Of a stretch of DNA of 64,000 bases, positions 52,558 through 64,000 are shown one piece after another. The first letter of the stretch is position 1. Each line of letters opens with the position of its first letter. The position numbers were made by a program, and so were the translations under genes. This DNA is from Dasypus novemcinctus (Eukaryota; Chordata; Mammalia; Cingulata; Dasypodidae), in NCBI RefSeq assembly GCF_030445035.2, contig NC_080698.1, positions 23,405,294 to 23,469,293 on the forward strand. Direction: 5' to 3'. The notes under the pieces were generated by a model, which saw nothing but the letters and a program-made list of their open reading frames with translations, did not search any database and had not been told where the DNA came from.

Positions 52558-52614
52558 AAAGGTATGGGGGAGGTCCCTGGTTCAATCCCTGCTTCTTCCT
52601 TAAAAAAAAAAAAG
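52558..52614 (+). mobile_element. short tRNA-derived SINE piece with A-tail
   Basis: 'tgggggaggtccctggttcaatccctgcttc' contains a Pol III B-box (GGTTCAATCC) and runs into a 12-A tail. It resembles the head of the DAS-type SINEs joined directly to poly-A, i.e. a short monomeric SINE or an internal deletion. Confidence 0.5.
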
Positions 52615-52714
52615 TATGAAATTGTTTTGTAGGGCAAAAGTAGGGATGTATTAATGAAAATAATAGAAATAAACATGCCTTTCAGCATTTTTTGTCCTCT
52701 AATCAGAGTTGATC

Positions 52715-52925
52715 AACTTCAACACTATTGCTGTTTTGGGCCAGGTAATTATTTGTTGGGAGAGCTGCCTTGTGCACTGCAGGATGTTTAGCAGCATCCC
52801 TGCCCTATTCCCATTCTTGTCAACAGCACTCCTGACCCCAGCTGTGACAATTCAAAAAGTCCGCAGACATTGCTGAATATACCCTGGAGTTCACCATCAC
52901 TCCCAGTGGAGAACCACTGCTCAAC
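52715..52925 (+). mobile_element. MER5A hAT-type DNA transposon fossil
   Basis: 'tgggccaggtaattatttgttggg', 'tgcaggatgtttagcagcatcc', 'cagacattgctgaat' and 'tggagaaccactgctcaa' are MER5A landmarks. Non-autonomous and inert. Confidence 0.75.
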
Positions 52926-53105
52926 GGCAGTGCTTCTTGGCCAGATTAAACCCTTAGAGTTTGTTTAAAAAAATAGATGCCTGAGCTCCACGTTAGGGCT
53001 ACTGACTGAGAATTTTTAGTATATGGTTTGGATGAGTGAATTTTTAAAATAAAAAAATACATAATTCTGATGTATGCCCCTGGTTAAGAAGCACACTTTG
53101 AAAGA
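52926..53105 (+). mobile_element. MER20-like hAT-type fossil
   Basis: Directly after the MER5A copy, 'agtttgtttaaaaaaatagatgcctgagctcca' and 'taattctgatgtatgcccctggttaagaagcac' follow a MER20-type order, strongly diverged. Confidence 0.45.
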
Positions 53106-53659
53106 GAGAACAACACATATTAATAGAAAAAGAATTTAGCCCTTGAGGTTAAAGAACAGCAAATGTAAATATCCAGCTGCCTAGGTGCGCGTCATCATGA
53201 CCCAGATGAAGTGTATCCAAAGTCACACAGCTGCAAAGGCCACACGCTTAACCTCTGCTTGAGTTAAAGGAGCCTGACACTTAGCACTTGAAGGGGTGCC
53301 TTCTAGTAGAAAGAAGCGGTAGGGATTCATTTAACTGACAAGATCTGAGATTCTGTTGAACTCCTGAAGCTCCACAGGAACTACATAAGGGTGAGGGTTA
53401 AGGTCAAGCTGAGAGTAAGGCACTAATGATTCCTTGGTTTTTGTTTTATCGATCCAAGACAATGCTTTCGGATGAAACTTGTCAAGTAGGTTCTTGGGAC
53501 TGTTTTCTGAGATACCTGCCATGTAGAGTATTCTTTTAGAGATAGTCACTGGAATCCCTTGGTGACAAAATGACTCAAATATAATGCTTAGGATTTATAC
53601 TAAACTATGATCAAAAAGGCCATGTCCTTAGGGACAAAGCATTTGTGGAGGTGGAGCAG

Positions 53660-53855
53660 GGCTTTTCCACCTGCCATTTTGGGCTGGATAATTCTTTGCT
53701 GTGGGGGTGTCCTGTGTGTTGTGGGATAGTAAGTAACACCTCTGGCTTCTACTCACCAGGTGTCTGTAGCATGTATCCCCTTTTATGACAATAAAAGATG
53801 GCTCCCAACATGGCCAAATGCTTCTGGGGGGGCTCCTGGTTGAGAACCACTGACC
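53660..53855 (+). mobile_element. MER5A fossil, second copy
   Basis: 'cattttgggctggataattctttgctgtgggggtgtcctgtg' and 'gctcctggttgagaaccactg' identify MER5A in the same orientation as the copy 0.9 kb away. Confidence 0.75.
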
Positions 53856-54899
53856 TAAGAGCTCCCTAAACTAGTGAAGCACCCAATATCTATGTCCTTT
53901 CTCTTCAACAGGATGGTTTCTTAGGTCAAAGAATGACTCTTCTGAACGAAGGGGAGTAGAATTTCTCTTTCTTAAAAGGTAATATTTGGAGATGTTCACT
54001 AGAAAACATCTCATGAATTTAATTTAGTTTATTTTACATATCGTTTGTTCTTTTCTAAATTTTATTTTGTTTTGTTTCATTTTTACTAGCACAATAAGGA
54101 AGGCTTTTATACTCCAGTTGGCAAGCAGACATGCTAATTAATAATCCCCCCATCCTGGGCAGACCCTGGAGCTTTGTTGGTGAACCGGCTTCAGTCCAGG
54201 GATGGTCAGAGTGAAAAACTGCCAAAGGCAGTCAAGGTAACCCACGATGGCAAGTGACATTATCAGTGTAAGCCTGCAGATACTAGATTCCATCAACTGG
54301 GTTTGTAATCAATTCGGCAGGAGCTTAACAGAACAGGAGGCTATTAACTGTTCTCTTCTGAATTGGGAATTTGGAATGAAATATTCAAGTTGAACCTTCT
54401 TTGCAGGTTTTTGGCCACACAAAGATAAGTCACAGCCACCTAGTAGAAGAAATGACTTTTTACCAAGGTCCGGGTGGAATTATAGAAAGAAAAGCAAAGT
54501 CTGAGGGAGGCCAAAGCAGGAATTCAAACTGTTGATCTAACACACTGCTTCAGACCTGCCTTTGGCTCTGAGTAGGACTATTCTGGGGAGACACAGTTAG
54601 AGAAGGGGAGAAGATAGTCTTGGATGTCTCATAGGCTCTTTTGTCGTGCTATGAAGTCCCCCAAATACAATCCACTTCGGGGACTGGCACAGACTCCTAA
54701 GCTAACTTCCACGTTGACAAATAGACGTCTTTGGTAATCATTTTAACAATTGCTTAACGCAATTTTGTTTCTGTTGTTACTGTTGTTTCAACATACTCAT
54801 CATGACTATTTGTGGTCGTGGTAGTGGAGGGACATCTGACCTTCAGAGAGGAAGGGTTACTTTTATAAATTTAGCATTAACATCTTTTTTGATTCATCT

Positions 54900-55140
54900 A
54901 GAGCAGCGGTTCTCACATGGAGGTGATTTTTGCCCCTACCCACCAGGGGACATTTGGCCACATTTGGAGACATTTTTGGCTATCACAGCAGGGGGTGGGG
55001 GAAGGGGCAGTGCTACTGCCTCCACTGGGTAGATGCCAGGGTTGTTGCTCAACATCCTTCCATACGTAGACCAGTCCCCCCAATTATAGAATTATCTGGC
55101 CCGAAATGTCAGTAGTATGAAGGGTGAAAAAACTTGCTCT
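54900..55140 (-). mobile_element. MER5A fossil, third copy, antisense
   Basis: 'gagcagcggttctcacatggaggtgatttttgcccc', 'aggggacatttggccacatttggagacatttttggc' and 'gcccgaaatgtca' are the reverse complement of MER5A. Confidence 0.75.
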
Positions 55141-55399
55141 AGATGTGTTTTTAAAACTGAGGGTTGTGTAGTGAAAATCATCCTATTGGCCAACATTTTC
55201 GAAATATGGAATAAAATATATCACACACTGGATTACATGTATATGAATAAATATTGTTTCATAAACTTTTGTTTCACTTCTTCATATACACATATTTATG
55301 TATGTATGTACTGGATATATGTACCTATATATAGGTATGTACTGGTATGAAAAGTTTGTTGCATACCAAGTCCTGTGAAAACAAGCTGAAAAGTCACTA

Positions 55400-56040
55400 A
55401 TCTAGCCTAGTACTTCTTCAAATTTTAATGTGTATTTGAATCACAAAGGATCTTGTTAGTATGCAGATTCTGACTCATTTGAGCTGGAGTTAGGACTGTA
55501 TGGTGGCTTGGAGCTACAAACCCCAGAAAAGCACATTCTCCATCTTAAGCCATTCCTGTGGGTATGAACCCATTGTAAATAGGACCTTTTGATGAGGTTA
55601 CTTAGTTAAGACTTGGACTAACTGAGTCAGGATGAACCTTAATCCTACTACTGGAGTCCTTTATAAGCAGAATGAAATTCTGACACTCAGAGAAAAGGCC
55701 ACAGGAAGAAGAAACTCAATGGAACCCAGAGATGCCAGAAGCTGCTATGTGTACTGCCATGAGACAGAAAAGCCATGAACCAAGGATCACTGGTAGCCAG
55801 CCCCAAAATGCCACTGTCTTCTAGGAGAAAGCATCACCTTGATGATAACTTGATTTTGAATTTCTCTTAGCCTCAAAACTGTGAGCCAACAAATTCCTCT
55901 TGTTTAAGTCAACCCATTGCAGGGTATTTGGTTTAGCAGCCAAGAAAGTAAACAGGCCGAGATTCTGCATTTCTTATAAACTTCCAGATGACACTCATTC
56001 TGATGGCCCATGGATATATTTTGAGTAGCAAGGACCTGGA
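55400..56040 (+). mobile_element. MER20-like fossil split by a later insertion
   Basis: The left half (55,405-55,496: 'cttcaaattttaatgtgtatttgaatcac', 'gcagattctgactcattt') and the right half (55,955-56,040: 'gattctgcatttcttataaacttccagatgacactcattctgatgg', 'attttgagtagcaag') are consecutive parts of a MER20-type sequence. They are separated by the 458-bp element at 55,497-55,954. Confidence 0.55.
55497..55954 (+). mobile_element. xenarthran-type TG...CA repeat, 458 bp
   Basis: It begins TGTATGGTGGCTTGGAGC and ends CAAGAAAGTAAACA. Internal phrases ('ttcctgtgggtatgaacccattgtaaatagg', 'cctcaaaactgtgagccaacaaattcc', 'caacccattgcagggtatttggtt') recall a repeat abundant in armadillo and sloth. 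TG...CA ends suggest a solo LTR, but no clear target duplication is visible and no protein is encoded. Confidence 0.5.
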
Positions 56041-56044
56041 TGAG

Positions 56045-59000
56045 GTCCTTTCACTCAGTCAAAAAAAATTAGATAACAAATCTTTAGCTAGACTGGCAAG
56101 GAGAAAAGGGGGAAAAGACACAATAAAAATCAGAAACGAAAGGGGAAAAATTACTAGTGACTTTGCAGAAATAAAAAGGATTATAAGGAAAGTGGATTTG
56201 GCTCAAGTGATAGAGAATCTGCCTACCACATGGGAGGTCCAGGGTTCAAACCCAGGGCCTCCTGCCCCGTGTGGTGAGCTGGCCCATGCGCAGTGCTGAT
56301 GCGCACAAGGAGTGCCATGCCATGCAGGGGTGTCCTCCACATAGGGGAGCCCCACGTGCAAGGAGTGCGCCCCGAAGGAGAGCCGCCCTGCACGACAAAA
56401 GCCCTGACTGCCCAGGAGTGGCGCTGCACACACAGAGAGCTGATGCAGCAAGATGACACAGCAAAAAGAGACACAGATTTCTGGTGCTGCTGACAAGAAT
56501 CCAGCTGGACACAGAAGAACACACAGTAAATGGACACAGAGAGCAGACAACTGGGGGGGGGGGGGAGGGGAGATAAATAAATAAATAATTTTAAAAAGAT
56601 TATAAGAAGATATTGCAAACAATTGTACACAAGCAAGGCAACCTAGAAACACAAATTCCTAGACAAATACTATTTACCTAAACTGAATCAAGAAGAAATA
56701 GAAGATCTCAAGAGACCAATAAAAAGTAAAGAGATTGAATCAGTCATTAAAACTCTCCCTACAAAGAAAAGCCCAGGACCAGAGGGCTTCACTAGTGAAG
56801 AATTAGCACCAGTCCTTCTCAAACTCTTCCAAAATACTAAAGGAGGAAACACTTCCTAATTCACTATATGAAGTCAGCATCATTAATACCAAAGCCAGAT
56901 GGAGATATTATAAGAAAAGTAAATTACAGAGCAATATACTCTATGAATATAGATGTAAAAATACTCAATAAAATCCTAACAAACTGAATCTAATTGCACA
57001 TTAAAAGGATTGTACATCATAATCAAGTAGGATTTATCCCAGGAATGCAAGGATAGTTCAACATGAGAAAAACAATAAATATAATACACTAGATTAATAG
57101 CACGAAGGGGGGAAAAAACCAACAACCCAGCATGATCATCTTGATTGGTGCAGCAATGTATTTGACAAAGTCCAGAACACTTTTTAGAAGAAAATACTTA
57201 GAAAAGTAGGAATATAGGGGGAACATGCTCAATATGAGAAAGGGCATATATGAAAAATCCACACCTAATATCAGACTCAATTATGAAAGACTGAAAGCTT
57301 TCCCCCTAAATTCAGGAACAAGACAAGGATGTCTGTTATCACTATTGCTTGTCAATCTTGTTGTGGCAGTGCTGGCCAGAGCAATTAGACAAGAAAAAGA
57401 AATAAAATGTACCCAAATTAGAAAACTATCCCTATTCAAAGATGACAAGATCCTATATATAGAAAATCCAGAGGAATCTGCAAGAATGCTAGTAGAATTA
57501 ATAAATGAATTCAGTAAAGTGGCAGGCACAAGGTCAATATACAAATATCAGTGGCATTTTTATATATCAGCAGGAAACAACCCAAAAAAGGAAATTTAAA
57601 AAACAATTCAATTTACAATAGCAACTAAAAGGAAAAGATATCTAGCAATAAATTTAACCAACGATGTATAGGACGTGTATGCCAAAACACAAATTATTAA
57701 AGAAGACCTAAATAAATGGAAAGATAGTTCATGCTAATATTAGGATTTGGAAAAATTAATATACTGAGCTGTCAATACTATCAAAAGTGATAGTATTGAT
57801 TCAATGCAATCCCAATCAAAATTCTAACAGCCTCTTTTTCAGATATGGAAAAGCTAATAATCAAATTCATATGGAAGGGCAAGGGATCCCAAGTAGCCAA
57901 AAACATTGCTTAAACAAAGAGCAAAATTCTAGCACAGCAGTTCCCAATTTCAAAACTTATTACAAAGTTAATGTAATCAAAACAGTACAGTACTGACATA
58001 AAGACAGACATATGGCCAATGGAATAGAATTAAGAACACAGAAATTAGACCCACATCTATGGCCAACTGATGTTTGACAAGGGAGCCAAGTTCACTCAAA
58101 GAGAGAACAGTCTTTTCAACAAATGGGTGCTGGGAAAACTAATTATATGCATGCAACTGTAAGAAAGTGGACCCTTACCTCTCAGAAGATGCAAAAATTA
58201 CTTTGAAATGGATCAATGGCCCAAATATAACAGTTAAACTATAAAACATATGGAAGAAAACACAGAAATATCTTTAGAACCTTGTGTTAGGCAATGGATT
58301 GTTAAGAGTTTATACCAAAGCATGACCAAAAAAAGAGAAAAATAGTTAAATTGGATTTCATCAAAATTAAAAACTTTTCTACATCAAAGGATATTACCAA
58401 GAAAGTTAAAAGACAACCATCAGAGTGGGAAGAAATAATTGCTAACCATATATCTGATAAGGATTTAATATCTAGATTTTATAAAGAACTACAACAACTC
58501 AACAACACAAAGATAAACAGCGCAATTTAAAAAAGGACAAAGGACTTGAATAGACATTTCTCCAAGGAAGATATACAAGTGGTCAGGAAACACATGAAAA
58601 GATGCTCAATATCATTAGTCATTAGGGCAATGTAAATCAAAACCACAATGAGATAGATGGTACTTATTCCCACTAGAATGGCTGTTATTTAAAAAAATGG
58701 GAAATAAGTGCTGGTGAGGATGTGGACAAAAAGGGACCATAGTACAATGTTGATGGGAATGTAAAAAATGTGCAGCTGCTGTGGAAAACAGTTTGGTCAT
58801 TCCTCACAAAGCTAAACATAGGACTACCATATGATCTAACAGGCAGTCTAACCTGTTGGCATGTAGCCAAAAGAATGAAAAGCAGAGACTCAGAGAGATA
58901 TCTATGTATTAATGTTTATGGCAGTCTTATTCACAACAGTCAAAAGGTAGAAGTAACCCAAATGTCCACCAACAGAAAAATGGGTCAACAAAATGTTAGC

Positions 59001-59395
59001 AGCAATATAATGCTAGTCAACCCTCAAAAAGAATGAAGTTCTGATAGATGCTACTGCATGCATGAGCCTTGAAGAACTCATGCTGCATAAAACAAGTCAG
59101 ACACAAAGGACAAATGCTACATAATTTCACTTAAGTGAAATAACTAGAATAACCTAATTCTTAGAGACAGAAAGTAGACTACAGACTAGGGGAGGTGTGG
59201 GGGAGAGAGAATGAGGAGTAAAGGCATAATGGGTACAGCTTTTCTGCATGAAATGATGGGAAAGTTCTGGTAGTGGTTGGTGGTGAGGGTGGCACAACAT
59301 TACAAAGGTAATTAATCCCACTGAATTGTCTGTCTGAGAATGGTTGAGATCAGAAAGTTCCTGTTGTATATATGTTTCCACAATTAAAAAAGAGA
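56045..59395 (+). mobile_element. L1 LINE relic (ORF2 part and 3' end), interrupted by a SINE
   Basis: L1 ORF2 remnants run from about 56,060, with many stops, to the 3' end near 59,395 (excluding the SINE at 56,188-56,593). The longest open piece, 57,225-57,599, holds the reverse-transcriptase core: RQGCLLS, then LARAIRQEKEIK, then LSLFKDDKILYIENP. The catalytic box is FKDD instead of the usual FADD. The 3' part has 'gctgtggaaaacagtttgg', 'caaatgtccaccaaca' and the usual 3'UTR. The 5' end is missing. Dead element. Confidence 0.85.
56188..56593 (+). mobile_element. DAS-type SINE, full length, sense, inside the L1 relic
   Basis: The tRNA-like head (GAAAGTGGATTTGGCTCAAG; GGTTCAAACCC), the body with CATGCGCAGTGCTGATGCGC, a run of 10 G and a (TAAA)n tail. 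A near-perfect target duplication AAAAGGATTATAAG / AAAAAGATTATAAG flanks it (about 56,174-56,187 and 56,594-56,606). It inserted into the L1 ORF2 sequence, which resumes directly after it. Confidence 0.85.
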
Positions 59396-59639
59396 AACAA
59401 GAGAGAGATTAAAGAGACAAAAACAACTAAATGTAATATGATTTGGGCCAGATCTAATAATGGAGGTGAAAATGCTCAAAAGAATATTATTGGTAAATAT
59501 GAAGAAAATTGGAATATAGACTGCAAGTTTTGTATCACTCGATCTTGACAATTAAACTTCAAGGGGTTACATGAGAGAATACCTTTGTTCTTAGGAAAAG
59601 CACATGGAAATATTAAGTGTTCAAGGAACATGATGGAGA

Positions 59640-59845
59640 CAACCTCCTCTCAAATGTTTAGAAAACAGATGAAAGAGACAGATAAATTGAAAGAATGATA
59701 CAGCAAATACGGCAAAATGTTAAAAGCTGTTGGATTGGGTATATGGGGTGGGGGTATGTTGGAGTTTTCTTTATAGGTTTACTATTATTTTTGCAACGGT
59801 CCTCTAAGTTTAAAATTATTTCAAAATAAAGTTTTCTAAAATAAT
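59640..59845 (+). mobile_element. L1M-type 3' end fragment, sense
   Basis: 'aaatacggcaaaatgttaaaagctgttgg', 'ggtttactattatttttgcaacggtcctctaag' and 'tttaaaattatttcaaaataaag' follow a common L1M 3' terminus. Confidence 0.6.
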
Positions 59846-59899
59846 TAGAGCAAGTGATTAAGACTCTAGGAATGGATAGACAGTGAAATCTTTTGATAG

Positions 59900-61800
59900 C
59901 AGCCTATATGGAGCCTGGCTTGGAGAGAAACAGTTAACAGGGCTAATTAACGGGAAGTATATGAGGATTTAGCACGGCTCATCTTCTGCAATGCAATGTG
60001 ATAATATTTGTTCCACAAAATGTGCCTTGGCCACTCTGTGTGTGTAAATGTTAGTGCACATACCATGGTGTGTGCCAAAGTCTGTCACTTACTGCCTCCA
60101 TGCCGCAGTCTGCCATAAGAAAATAAAAACCTTCTCTAAGACACAAAACTATTGTGTGGGTCATGTCAGCAAGAATACTGTGACCTTAATGTAACAGAGC
60201 AATCAGCCTGGCTTCTTAGAATGATTAATGGAACATTCTCCACTGGAAAAGAAAACAAATTAACTGTCTTCACCAAATGTCTCCTGGAACACAGAAAGCT
60301 GTTCTGATAAAGACACTTAGGAAAACTCTTCATTGCACACAAGCTCCAGAGAAAATTCAAGACTGTTTTTTATGTAAGATTTGCCTGAAAGTAAGTGAGA
60401 CCTATTTCCATGAATGGTTTAGGAAGGAAATAGCTAGATTAGCACAGAACTGTTTGAGGACATGCCATTGAAGGTGTAAATCTGTGAGGATGATACTTAA
60501 TGAAAACTAAGCATTCAAATTACTTTTTGATAGCAAGAACCCATTTTACACGATTAATCCAAATCTATTAACATCCTTTTATCTTTTCTGTACACAGTAT
60601 TGCTGAAACCTCAAACCACCCAGGCATAGAGAGAAGCAGTCCCATATCCATATGGAACAGAAATGTGTTTCCATACCTAAGACTCCAAAAGTAAAGCCAT
60701 TAATTGCTGCCATTTACTCGTTAATGTGAAGGCCACAGGGAGAGAGGGTACATATTTGGATAAGAAATTCACTGCAGTAGGGCATCCGAGGCATTGAAAT
60801 AGCATTCATTCCACCTCCTCCCACCCTGCCCAACAGAACTTGCTTTCTATCATCTCAAAAATACTATTATATTAGAGCTTTATTCCTTTAGTAAGAAACA
60901 TTTTGTTAGAACTGAAATATCCCAAGGAGAGCAGCACTTTAAATCCTCTTCACCTCAACAGGAGAGGAATTATCAAATCTGCTGAGCAGGTCTGGATAGC
61001 AAGAGGTAGAGAAAACCACGAAGAGGAGAGCTGGAGGCTGAAGATGAAATTGAATTGTTTTCTAATTCTAGCTTGGGAAGGTCTTAATTTTGTGGTTTAC
61101 TTCCAGGAACTATACAAGAGTTTAGAATGGTGCAGTACTCCCTGATAAGGTATATATATACGTAGTTATCAGAACAAGTCGTTCTATGAGATGATGATAG
61201 AAGACTTGTTGAATTTTTAACACTGCCAGTTTACATTCATTATGTTATTTCAACCTCTCAATAATTGTAGAAGTATGTGTGCATGTATATATATATATCT
61301 ATATACATGTATGTGTGGATATATCTATCTATATTTATATATCAGATGTTACAAACCAAGGTAAAAGGATGGGCCATCCAATTTTCATTTTCTCCTGACT
61401 TTGTGTCCAGTTTCCTTCTTGGAAAATGACACTCCTTTATTTTTCTAATGCATGACTTAAGACATGGTTAACTGCCAGAATTTACTTTAGGGCTCAAAAC
61501 CAGGTGAAAAGAATAAACTTTCTCTTCTTTCCTGTCTGTCCCAGTAGGTTTTGGATTTCCCCCCCCTTTTTTGACATAATCACACAGATACTAAAGGATG
61601 TCTTAGACTAAAGAGCATGCTCTCTAGGCTTATAAAAGAGGATGACAGACAAGGTCTTAGTTCAGTTAAGATTTGAGCAGAAGAATCTCAAAAATCTCAG
61701 CTTCAGACTGATCTGGAGGGCTTAAATTCAGACTGATACCCTCAGGGAAAATCCCAGTAGAGAACCTACCTAATAGTATGGGAGTGTGTGTATGTCAAAG
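59900..61800. other. intronic sequence without recognised gene
   Basis: Apart from the TA-rich repeat at 61.3 kb I see only AT-rich unique DNA. Short frames are chance. Confidence 0.4.
61275..61345 (+). repeat. TA-rich simple repeat
   Basis: Impure (ATAT)/(ATCT) repeats: 'gtatatatatatatctatatacatgta' and 'atatctatctatatttatatatc'. Confidence 0.7.
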
Positions 61801-61814
61801 TCACTAGTCCATGG

Positions 61815-62545
61815 GAATGTAAAATGACACAGTTGCTATGGGAAATAGTTTTGATTGTTCCTCAAAAAGTTAAACGTGGGACTACAGTATGACCTGGCAA
61901 TCCCATGTTTAGATAAATACCTAAGAATTGAAAACAGGGACTCAGAAAATTGTGCACAAATGTTCATAGAAAATGTGATGTATTATTCAGCGTTAAAAAG
62001 CAATGAAGTCCTGACACATGCGACAATGTGGATGAACCCTGAAGTTTAATGAAATAAACCGTGCACAAAAGGACATATATTGTATAGGGTCACTGATCTG
62101 AAATAATTAGAATAAGCAAACTTATAGAGTCAGACTCTAGAATATAGGTTACCAGGGGATGGGCGGGGATAGGGAATGGGAAGCTAAGGCTTAAAACGTA
62201 TAGGGCTCCTACATAGAATGATGGAAATGAGTGGTGGTGATGGTCACATAACACCATGAACAGAATCAGCAGCACTAAAATATGTATCTGAATATGAGTA
62301 AAATGGGAAATGTTAGACTGTGTATGTGGTAACAGAATAAGAATTTTTAAAAATCCATGTAAGTACACTACACAAACAATGAACCCTAAGTTAAACCATG
62401 GACCACAGTTACGAGTACAATTATAAAAATGTGCTATCATCAATTGTAACAAATGTTCCATACCAATGCAAAGTGTTAATAATAATGGACTCCTGCATTT
62501 AATGCATAATTATACTGTAAACGTACAACTTCTTTAAAAAAGAGA
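61815..62545 (+). mobile_element. L1 LINE 3' end, sense
   Basis: It starts in the 3' part of ORF2 ('gtaaaatgacacagttgctatggg', 'cctggcaatcccatgtttag'). It continues into a 3'UTR ('ccctaagttaaaccatggaccacagtta', 'tcatcaattgtaacaaatg', 'tgtaaacgtacaacttct') that recalls L1 lineages of Xenarthra, ending in an A-rich tail. It is 5'-truncated. Confidence 0.75.
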
Positions 62546-62799
62546 ACAATGTAAAAAATACTACTGACTGAAGAGCTTTTAGAAGCTGATAAGGAATTTA
62601 ACTAGTAGATTTACTTTTATTTTGAACTACAAAACCTGTTCAGCCTTTATCTTAAGCAGTATGGTGCTTGGTCGTCTAAATGGAAATACCAGTGCTAGGT
62701 GATGCACATAAAGTTTGTGACTTTACTAAATACGTAAGCTGGTTTTGTTGTCTGGCTGTGATAATTACAAAGCCTACTAAAAGAAATAGAATTTATATA

Positions 62800-63290
62800 T
62801 GTGGTGGAAAAGAAAAGGTTAAACATAGGACTATAACGTGACCTGGCAATCCCACTTATAGGTAAATGCCCAAAGAATTGAAAACAGGGAATCAACAGAT
62901 ACTTGTACATGAACATCCATGGCAGCATCATTCACAATAGCCAAAAGGTGGAAACAACCCAAGTGTCTATCAACAGATGAATGGACAAACAAAATGAAGC
63001 ATATACACACAGTGGAATATTACTCGACCATAAAAGAGAATGAAGTTTTGATACATGATACTGTAGGGATAAACCTTGGGGACACCCTGCTGAGTGAAAT
63101 AGCCAGACACAAAAGGACAAATATTGTATGATCATACTTATAAGAACTAACTAGAATATGCAAACTCATAGAGACAGAAAGTAGATTCTGGGTTGCCAGC
63201 AGATGGGAGGTGGGGAGAGGGGAGTTGTTGCTTGGGGGATATAAAGTGTTGGTAAATTTTAGAAAAGTTATATAAAATTAATTTAAGGAG
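62800..63290 (+). mobile_element. L1 LINE 3' end, sense, second copy
   Basis: 'gtgacctggcaatcccacttataggtaaatgcc', 'cacaatagccaaaaggtggaaacaacccaagtgtc' and 'ggaatattactcgaccataaaagagaatgaag' identify an L1 3' end of the same type as the copy 1 kb to the left. It is truncated before the final 3'UTR motifs. Confidence 0.8.
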
Positions 63291-63299
63291 TCACTATTT

Positions 63300-64000
63300 T
63301 AAGACTTTTTCAAAGCAGATACAGTGACACAATGAGTAACTGTCCGTGGACCTCAGCTTTACTGACCCAGCTCAGATACCTATGCCTCATTTCATGAAAT
63401 AAAATCCTTGTAGGTCTCACATGGTCAACTAGTACCCTGGCCTCTGTGGGTTTATTGCAGTTTAGCTAATTTTTGTTTTTTAAACCTAGCCGCAGAAATT
63501 CTCTTTACTTACAATGGACAGCTTACAAAAACCCTGATTAAATTCTGCTAAATTACTGATTACCTTTAAAAGTACTACTTGGATTGAATTCAGCTAGATT
63601 TTTTTATTCTCCCAGAATCAGTTCTATGTTTAGATGGTAAAAAACCCCCACAGTCTGTAGGACAATTGGCCAGGCAGTCCCTTGAACAAGTCGGGGTCAT
63701 GACAAAAGGGCCAATGTTTGTTGAACAGAAATTTAAGGGCTGTCACAACTAGGTGCAATGTGTGACCCTGCATTGGATCCTGGTTTGCACAGATCAGCTG
63801 GAAAGAATATTTTTGGGAGAAGAGGGAATATTTGAATACGGACAGTGTATTAGATGAACATTCATTGACATGGACAGTGAAGATTATTAACTAAAAAAAA
63901 GCAAGTTGAAACTGCAAAATATGGTCTCATTCTGATTAAATTACATATATGTATATAAGCACATAGAAAAAGATTCAAAACAATACACATTCAAGTTATA
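63300..64000. other. intronic sequence to window end
   Basis: AT-rich, no gene or clear repeat seen by eye. Confidence 0.35.

Larger units (their letters stand above)
33656..64000 (-). other. CADPS: CADPS intron (upstream of the penultimate exon), to window edge
   Basis: I searched the minus strand for the residues that should precede QWYNSS and found no matching exon, so I take the rest of the window as a single large intron, consistent with the long introns of this gene. An exon could have been missed by eye. Apart from the repeats listed separately, stretches such as 34.1-36.3, 41.0-43.8, 44.2-46.2 and 46.6-50.7 kb contain no recognised gene. Confidence 0.6.

Noticed and set aside
57225-57599. 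124-codon frame as a functional reverse transcriptase
   Set aside because: It is a short open remnant of L1 ORF2 with stops on both sides and an altered FADD box; the element is truncated and dead.

Overview
The window looks like nuclear DNA from a placental mammal, most likely a xenarthran and probably an armadillo. The evidence is the split-exon vertebrate genes FEZF2 and CADPS, mammal-wide repeats (MIR, L2, MER5A, MER20, L1), and several copies of a tRNA-derived SINE whose body matches the armadillo DAS family as I remember it. No bacterial, plasmid or viral gene organisation is present. The species call comes from repeat recognition without a database search.

Layout. Bases 1-4600 are the 3' flank of FEZF2, without a recognisable gene. 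FEZF2 (forebrain zinc-finger repressor, minus strand) occupies about 4630-8450: four coding exons (7810-6968, 6657-6523, 6331-6199, 5326-5064) that join in frame to 457 codons plus stop, an upstream noncoding exon ending at 8015, and a probable polyadenylation signal at 4648-4653. It sits in a CpG-rich domain running to about 9800. Bases 9.8-28.5 kb are intergenic: two further CpG-rich islands (11.7-12.45 and 13.2-13.65 kb), simple repeats, old LINE and MIR pieces, DAS-type SINEs and a 5'-truncated RPSA retropseudogene that was later hit by a SINE.

From about 29.07 kb to the right edge the window holds the 3' end of CADPS (CAPS1, minus strand). The last coding exon with its stop (30280-30101) and the penultimate exon (33655-33551) are both clear. 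The 3'UTR probably ends near the signal at 29091-29096. I found no further exon from 33.66 to 64 kb, so I read that stretch as one large CADPS intron. It holds MIR, L2, MER5A, MER20 and L1 remnants, a small CpG island near 44 kb, and nested insertions between 55 and 60 kb.

The two genes are neighbours on the same strand, the order I remember for human chromosome 3p14. They do not act in one pathway: FEZF2 is a transcription factor that specifies subcortical projection neurons, and CADPS primes dense-core vesicles for release. I see no sign of an undescribed system. The most useful second looks are the noncoding signals around FEZF2 and CADPS (palindromic and homeodomain-type motifs, orphan CpG islands) and the nested retroposon histories.
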